Shown here: one piece after another, positions 57,710 to 64,000 of the stretch
Layout of the letters: every line of letters starts with the position of its first letter
Position numbering within the stretch: the first letter of the stretch is position 1
Assembly: GCA_964017155.1 (NCBI GenBank)
Contig: OZ024857.1
Coordinates: 33,404,542 to 33,468,541, forward strand
Length of the DNA stretch: 64,000 nt
Reading direction: 5' to 3'
DNA from: Oasisia sp. SBJ-2009
Lineage: Eukaryota > Annelida > Polychaeta > Sabellida > Siboglinidae
Position numbers and translations under genes: made by a program
Notes under the pieces: generated by a model
Database searches by the model: none
Told to the model about the DNA's origin: nothing
What the model saw: only the letters and a program-made list of their open reading frames with translations

Positions 57710-60259
57710 CATGTATCTACATATATTTATATGAGTCTGTCTCGTCCGCATTTTCTACATCTATTCATAATTCAGTTTCGTCCGTGTGTATCTCAGTGTG
57801 TTCATATTAGTTTGTATCGACCGCGTGTATTTACGTCTATTAATATCAATCTGTCTCATCCGCATGTATCTACATCTATTCATATAATCTGCCTCGTCCG
57901 CATGTTTCTAATATTTTCTTATAAGTCTGACTCGTCCGCCTGTTTCTACGTCAATTCATATAAGTCAGACTCGTCCGGGAGTATCTAGATCTATTCAGAT
58001 CAGCAGTTTCGTTCGCGTGTATCTAAATGTATTCATATCAGTCAGACTCGTCCCCGTTTATCTATGTCTATTCATATAAGACAGTTTCGTCCGCGTGTAT
58101 CTACATCTATTCATATTAGTCTGTGGCGTCCGCGTGCATCTACGTCTATTCATATATGTCAGTCTGGTCCGCGTGTATATAAGTCTATCCACCAAAGTCA
58201 GTCTCGTCCGGGTTTATCTAAGTTTAATCACCAAAGTCAGTCTCGTCCGGGTTTATCTAAGTCTATTCATATAAGTCAGTCTCGTCCGCGTATATCTAAG
58301 TCTATGCATATCAGTCAGTCTCAGTCGCGTGTATTTAAGTCTATTCCTACCAGTCAGTCTCTTCCGCGTATATCCAAGTCTATTGATATAACTCTCGTCT
58401 CGTCCGAGTGTATCTACGTGTCTTTGTATAAGTCTGTACCGTCCGCGTGTATCTATGTTTATTCATACATGTCCGTCTTATCCACGTGTATCTACATATA
58501 TTCATATTAGTCTGTCTCGTCCTCGTGTATCTACGGTAATTCATATAAGTCAGTCTCGTCCGCGGGTACCTACGTCTATTCATGAAAATACGTCTTATCT
58601 GCCTTTTTCTAAGTCTATTCATATAAGTCAGTCTCGTCCGCGTGTATCTAAGTCTATTCTTAGAAATCAGTCTCAGTCGCGTGTATTTAAGTATGTTCAC
58701 ACAAGTCAGTCTCTTCCGCATGTATCTAAGTCTATTTATATCGGTCAGTCTCGTCCGCGTGTATCTACGTCCATTCATATAAATATATATCACACGCCTG
58801 TATCTACTTGTATTGACACAAATCTTGTATCGTCCGCGTTTACCTGTCAATTCATTTAAGTCAGTCTCTTCCGCGTGTATCTTAATCTATTGATATCAGC
58901 AGTCTCGTCCGCGTGTATCTAAGTCTATTCACATAAGTCAGTCTCGTGCGCGTGCATCTAAGTGAGTTCATATAAATCACTCTCTTCTCGTGTGTCTGAG
59001 TCTATTTATATAAGTCAATGTCTTCCGCGTTTATCTAAGTCTATTCACATCAGTCAGTCTCTTCCGCGTGTATCTACGTCTCTTCTTATATCATCCGCGT
59101 GTATCCATGTTTATTCATATAAGTCTGACTTTTCCGCGAGTATCTACGTCTATTCATACACGTCAGTCTCGTCTGCTTGTATATATGTATATTCATATTA
59201 CTCTGTCTCGTCCGCATGTATTTAAGTCTATTCATATCAGTCAGTCTACTCCGCCTTTATTGAAGTCTATTCATACATGTCAGTCGCTTCCGCGACTGAC
59301 ATGTTTTTCCATATAAATCTGTCTCGTCCGCGTGTATCTACGTTCACTCGTATAAGTCAGTCTTGTCCGCGTGTATCTACGTCTATTCATATATGTCTGT
59401 CTTGTCCGCTTGTGTCTCGTATATATAAAATAAGTCTGTCTCGTCGACGTGCATCTACGTCTATTCATAGAAGTGTGTCTCTTCCGCATGTATCTACGTC
59501 TCTACGTATAAATCTATGTCGTCCGCATGTATTTACCCGGGTATGTCTATTTATAGGTCAGTCTCTTCCGCGTGTATCTACGTGTATTCTTATTAGTCTG
59601 TATCGTCCGCATGTATCTACGTTTTTTCATATCAAAATGTTTCGTCCGCTTGTATCTCCATCTATTCACATAACTCTACCTCGTCCGCGTGTATTCATAC
59701 CAATCTGACTCCTATACGTGTATCCACGTCTATTCAAAAAATCTGGCTCGTCCGCTAACATCTACGTCAAGTCATATCACTCAATCTCAATCCGCGTGTA
59801 ACTAAGTCTATTCTTAGAAGGCAGCTCGGCCGCGTGTATCTAAGTCCTTCATCTACGTCTGTCTCGTCCGCGCGTATCTCAGTCTATTCATACAAGTCAG
59901 TCTCGTCCTCGTGTATCTATGTCTACATATATAACTCAGTCTCGTCTGCGTGTATCTACGTCTATTCATTTGAGTCTGTCTGGTCCGAGTGTATTGCTGT
60001 CTATTCATATAAATTAGTCTCGTCCGCGTGTATCTACGTCTATTCATATAAGTCTGTCTCGTCCGCGCGTATTTCAGTCTATTCATGTCAGACTCGTCCG
60101 CGTGTATCTACATAGATTGATATCAGTCTGCATCGTCCGTGTGTATCTAAGTCTATTCATATAAGTATGTCTCTTCCGCGTATATCTCAGTCTATTCATA
60201 TAAGTCAGTCTCCTCCGCGCGTGTCTCAGACAATTCATATAAGTCATTCTCATCCGCGT
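57710..60259 (-). repeat. Satellite A minisatellite tract between cores 9 and 10
   Basis: About 65 monomers with the CCCGGG marker near 59535. One monomer near 59276-59303 has turned into a 12-bp perfect hairpin. Confidence 0.9.
59276..59303. repeat. 12-bp hairpin in the minisatellite
   Basis: CATGTCAGTCGC (59276-59287) and GCGACTGACATG (59292-59303) with the 4-nt loop TTCC. Homologous places in other tracts lack the right arm. Confidence 0.9.
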
Positions 60260-60291
60260 GTAATAATTACACACAACTTTGATTAGCAACT
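60260..60291 (-). repeat. Satellite A core copy 10, 3' end
   Basis: The last ~32 bp of a core, up to GATTAGCAACTC, where the LINE fragment begins. Confidence 0.85.
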
Positions 60292-61218
60292 CTGATGGTT
60301 TGTAGTACAAAACCCCAACTGGGGCATCACGCACTAGTGAGGGTGGTTGGTTTCAGGATGGCTGGCTTCATGTTATGTGGAAGTGGAATAAGAGTATGTG
60401 TGCTTGGGAATGTGGAATTAGGATGGGGTGGGTGGGGAAAAGTACAATTTAATGTTGGGGGATGATATGGGTGTGGTATGGATGGGATGTGGAGGGGGGC
60501 TGGGGGTGGGGTATGTTGTCTATTAGAGGTGCCTCAAGGGTGCAGTTGTCAGGTTAATATCCTGCAATGCACCCTTGAAGGCGTCAAGACTGTTGTGGGT
60601 AAACACGTTAGGTGGAAGTTTGTTCCACTGGGCTATTGTTCGGGGGAAAAAACTGTATTTATAATAGTTGTGAGAGGTGGATATTTGCCTGTATTTGTGT
60701 GGGTGGTTGGATCTTGTTTGGCTGTGTCCGGGTATGAGGTATTGATTGGGATTGATGTCTACAAGATTGTTGGTTATTTTGTACAGTGTGCAAAGTCTGG
60801 TTTCAGCCCTCCTCTGGTCCAGGGTTGGCCAGGAGAGGGCAGAGGCCAAGGTGCATCCAGATGTCTCCCAGCTGTAATTGTGGGCCACGAATCTTGCTGC
60901 CCGGTGCTGGACCCCCTCTAGATGGTTGATATTTCGGATGGTATATGGGTCCCACACCGGGCAGCAGTACTCGAGGTGTGGGCGGACCAGACTCCTATAG
61001 GCATATATCTTGATGGATTGTGGGATAGATTTTAGGTTTCTTTTAATAAATCCAAGTTTGTTATTTGCCTTATTTACTATTTGGTTGATGTGTGGATTCC
61101 AGGAGAGGTTGTTTGCTATATCTATGCCAAGGTGGGTTGCTACTGGTACTGCTCTGAGTGGTTCGTCATGTATTGTGTATGGGTTGTGTATGGGTGATTT
61201 AGATCTGATGATGATAGA
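60292..61218 (-). mobile_element. 5'-truncated LINE insertion in core 10
   Basis: A 927-bp foreign segment splits core 10 between GCAACTC and AACTGAG, which are contiguous in all other cores. At most 2 bp (TC) could be a target duplication. The minus strand carries the C-terminal part of a reverse transcriptase followed by ~230 nt of 3'UTR. Its 5' end is cut in the RT region, as usual for incomplete target-primed reverse transcription. It is unrelated at sequence level to the CR1 at 1501-6311 and to the core LINE. Confidence 0.88.
60523..61218 (-). pseudogene. RT C-terminal fragment of a LINE ORF2
   Basis: On the minus strand, an open frame runs from the truncation point to the stop at 60523 (about 231 codons; the first Met is only at 60957). 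It reads through VATHLGIDIANNLSWNPHI, VNKANNKLGFIKRNL, RSLVRPHLEYCCPVWDPY, VQHRAARF and FFPRTIAQWNKLP. These are the standard motifs after the RT palm in CR1/L2/Jockey-group LINEs: the 'LG..........W..H' block, then 'K...LG...R', 'L..R..LEY...VW.P', 'Q..A.R' and 'WN.L'. The frame has no internal stop, so the insertion is fairly recent, but endonuclease and RT catalytic parts are absent. Confidence 0.85.
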
Positions 61219-61332
61219 TCAACTGAGTTGGATTGGCATATTACAATAGGTTACAAATAACTCACCAAAATATCATACAAATACAATAGAAATACATTTG
61301 ATACCGCAAATAATACCGTCCTAATTGCCTCT

Positions 61333-61588
61333 TTACTGACATTTGTATAAAGCCCACCGTATAAAGGAGTTACGTATTCTATTCGTTCTAGTAATATTAT
61401 ACATGGAATGTTTTTTTTTAGGCAGCAGAACATTTTATCTACGTGTGCCGACTTAAATTTTAACAAAATATTTTTGAAAAGTGCTGTCCCGTCTTACATT
61501 CAAGGTATCCAGGTTAACACGTCTGAGTATCTCCGCGTAACCCAATCCAGGAAAAATACATTTTAAAGCCTTTTTTTTGTATAACTTC
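61333..61588 (-). pseudogene. LINE ORF2 C-terminus remnant (core 10)
   Basis: Same tail. Run-length changes (TTTTTTTT near 61410 and 61572) break the frame. Confidence 0.65.
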
Positions 61589-61769
61589 TATTTCGACGGC
61601 AATACGCTGCTCACCGTGATGGTTGGTTTCACGGTTTTCGCATTCCGCAGTAGTTGTGCGATGTTTTCTTTTATGTTTGCTACACTTACTTCACTCGTTG
61701 TTTCGTGAGTTCCTCTGTCGATGACAATTTCGTCGATTGTTTCCGTATTAGCCGCGTCATCGATCATTT
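61588..61769 (-). pseudogene. LINE ORF1 esterase remnant (core 10)
   Basis: Open from the array junction through QMIDDAANTETIDEIVIDRG, the GTHETTSE block and SSVLPSK to the stop at 61588. The PHD part has been cut away at the junction. Confidence 0.7.
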
Positions 61770-62273
61770 GCACACACGCATACATTCACACACACACGCA
61801 AACAAACGAGCCAATACAAGCACACACACACACACCCGCGAATCCACATATGCACATTCACACGCACCCACACACGCACCCAACCACGCACCCACACAAA
61901 CAAACGCGCCAGCACAAGCACACACAAACACGCGCACGTATATATGCACCCACACACGCACACATGCGCGCCAACACACGCACACATAAACACACATGCA
62001 CCACACACGTACCCTCGCAAACGCACCCACACACGCACTTACACATGCACCCACACAATGACATCCACGCGCCAGCACAAGCACACACACACCCGGACCC
62101 ACGCACCTATTCACGCACCCACACACGAACCCACACACGCGCCAACACGCGTACCCACACACGCACCCACACACGCGCCCCCACAAGCACCCATACACGC
62201 ACGAACAACACACGTATCCACCCACACGCACCCACCCACAAAAGCACACACATACGCCCACACATGCGCCAAT

Positions 62274-62318
<45 letters not shown>

Positions 62319-62424
62319 AACACACCCACACTCACACATACCCACACATGCACACACACACGCACCCCCACACTCACGCGCCAGCACAAGCTCACGCACC
62401 CACACACATGCACCCACACACATG

Positions 62425-62475
<51 letters not shown>

Positions 62476-62658
62476 CCACACACGCATTCGGAAACACCCT
62501 CACACACACGCCACACACGCACCCACATACGCCCACACACGCACAAAGACACGCTCAAACGCACCCATTCAAACAGACGCACCCACCCTCACATATAGCC
62601 CCACACGCACCCCCACACGCACCCTCATTCGCCCACACATGCGCTAGCATACGCACAC

Positions 62659-62715
<57 letters not shown>

Positions 62716-63144
62716 GACACGCACCCCACACACGCACCCACCCAAACACGCACCCACACTCGCACGTACCCGCACACACACCCACACACGCACACATTCC
62801 AGCTTAAGCACACACACACACGCACCCACACACGAACACCGCCGCGACAACACACACTCACACACACACATGCACCACACACATACCCACACACACACGC
62901 TCCAGCACAAGCACACACACACGCACCCACACATGAACACCACCGCGACAACCCCCCCCCACACACACACACGCGCGGGCGCGCTAGCACAAATGCACCC
63001 ACACACGCACACACACGAGCCAACACACGCATACCTACACACACACGCACACATGAAACACACGCGCACCCAAACACACGCAAGCACCCACACACATGCG
63101 CCCAAACACACGCACCCACAGACGCACACACCCACAAACACACG
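61770..63144 (+). repeat. CA-rich array
   Basis: Irregular short-period repeat of CACACGCACCCACA type with pure (CA)n runs near 62278-62312, 62430-62472 and 62668-62710. Alternating purine-pyrimidine sequence is known to favour left-handed Z-DNA. Very long open frames rich in His/Thr or Cys/Val arise from the composition and are not genes. Confidence 0.92.
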
Positions 63145-63388
63145 CGTGTATGGGCGTAAGTGGGCGCGTGTATGGGAACGTGTGAGAGGTGGTGCGTTTG
63201 TTTGTGTAGATGAGTGTGGGCGTGTGTTGGCGCGTGTGTGGGCGTATGTGAGTGCGTGTGTGGCGCGTGTGTGAGGGTGCTTCCGTGTGTGTGTGTGGGG
63301 TTGCGTGTGTTGTACATGTGTGTGTATGTGTGCCTGTGTGGGTGCGTGTGTTTGCGTGTATGTGTATATATAGATATATATATATATA

Positions 63389-63434
<46 letters not shown>

Positions 63435-64000
63435 CTTATGACAGAGAAAGAGAGGGAGATTGAGCGAGAGAGACATAGAAAGTGTGTGCTTGTGTCGGTG
63501 CGTGTGTGGGTGCGTGTGTTGATTCGTGTGTGGGTGCGTGTGTGTATGTGTGTGTGTGTGTGTGTCGGTGGGTGTGTGGGTGCATGTGTGGATTCGTGTG
63601 AGTGTGTTTGTGTGTGTGCGTGTGTTGGCACGTGTGTGTGCGCGTGTGGGTGCGTGTGTGGGTGCGGGTCTGTGGGTGCGTGTCTGTTCGTGCATGTGTA
63701 TCCGTGCGTGTGTGTGGGTGCGTGTGTGGATTGGTGTGTTGGTGCTTGTGTATGCGTGCGTGTGTGTACACACGTCTGTGTGGGTGCGTGCGTATGTGTG
63801 TGGATGCGTGTGTGGTGCGCGTGTGTATGTGTGTGTGTGTGTGGTTTCGTGTGTGGGTGCGTGTGAGTGTGCGTGCGTGTGTGGGAACATGTCGGTGTTG
63901 GTCCGTGCTTGTGTGGGTGAGTGGTTGCGCGTGTGTGGGTCCATGTGTGTGGGTGCATGAGTGTGGGTGAGTCGGTTCTTGTGTAGTTGCGTGTGTGTGT
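63145..64000 (-). repeat. TG-rich array, mirror of the CA array
   Basis: The same repeat in the other orientation. The switch is at the palindrome ACACGCGTGT (63140-63149). It includes an AT stretch (TATATATATATATATG, ~63375-63390), a (TG)n run at ~63395-63427 and a short purine-rich piece (AGAGAAAGAGAGGGAGATTG, ~63444-63463). It continues past the window. Confidence 0.9.

Larger units (their letters stand above)
56027..58622 (-). repeat. 2596-bp tandem duplication, second copy
   Basis: Near-identical to 53431-56026. Differences I noticed include TCTTCACCG for TCTTTACCG (Glu for Lys in the PHD loop), CGTCCGCGTGC for CGTCCTCGTGC, and TGTATAAAGCCC for TGTAAAAAGCCC. Confidence 0.9.
61219..61769 (-). 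repeat. Satellite A core copy 10, truncated by the CA array
   Basis: Resumes at AACTGAGTTGG and continues through the ORF2 tail and esterase remnants up to GATCATTTG. There the CA-rich array starts; the PHD part and leader are missing. Confidence 0.88.

Noticed and set aside
60478..60921. A 147-codon plus-strand frame over the LINE fragment
   Set aside because: Antisense of the clear RT C-terminal frame.
61721..63960. Very long open frames (up to ~440 codons) in the CA/TG arrays
   Set aside because: Composition product of CA/TG repeats (His/Thr or Cys/Val runs) on both strands and in all frames.

Overview
The window is repetitive metazoan DNA with no ordinary host gene, RNA gene or bacterial-type operon that I can support. 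The recognisable proteins are all non-LTR retrotransposon (LINE) proteins. They include a CR1-type pair (SGNH-esterase ORF1 plus endonuclease/reverse transcriptase ORF2), the 3' end of a second LINE, and many copies of a third LINE whose ORF1 carries a PHD finger. This mix, plus large satellites, points to an animal, probably an invertebrate or basal chordate. The sequence alone does not give the species.

Layout. (1) 1-25928: satellite A in plus orientation, built as a higher-order repeat of about 3.5-3.9 kb. Each unit has a 39-bp minisatellite tract (about 57-66 monomers) and a conserved ~1.3-kb core. Six cores lie here, at 305, 8639, 12170, 15857, 19739 and 23581. The first is split by an intact ~4.8-kb CR1 element (1501-6311). 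(2) 25929-49300: satellite B, an unrelated 40-bp repeat whose orientation flips many times and which holds several nested tandem duplications (1275 bp, 747 bp, 158 bp, and ~2.94-2.98 kb). (3) 49301-61769: satellite A again but in minus orientation, with four cores (50310-51077, 53645-55113, 56241-57709, 60260-61769). The last is split by a 5'-truncated LINE (60292-61218). (4) 61770-64000: a CA-rich array that turns into a TG-rich array at 63144/63145.

How it fits together. The satellite A core is not random DNA. It reads as a LINE with its middle deleted: 5' leader, ORF1 with a C4HC3 PHD finger and part of an SGNH esterase, then directly the extreme C-terminus of ORF2 and the 3' end. The minisatellite on each side matches at a TACA, as if the LINE had landed inside one 39-bp monomer and the whole was then amplified. 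The two satellite A arms face each other across satellite B. At both satellite B borders they carry the same private variants, so the window holds a large inverted duplication with satellite B as its spacer. Satellite B monomers contain their own inverted repeat, and many of the orientation changes that I located fall at such palindromes. The main processes visible are LINE insertion, satellite amplification, unequal exchange and fold-back template switching. The only intact protein-coding genes are the two ORFs of the CR1 element.
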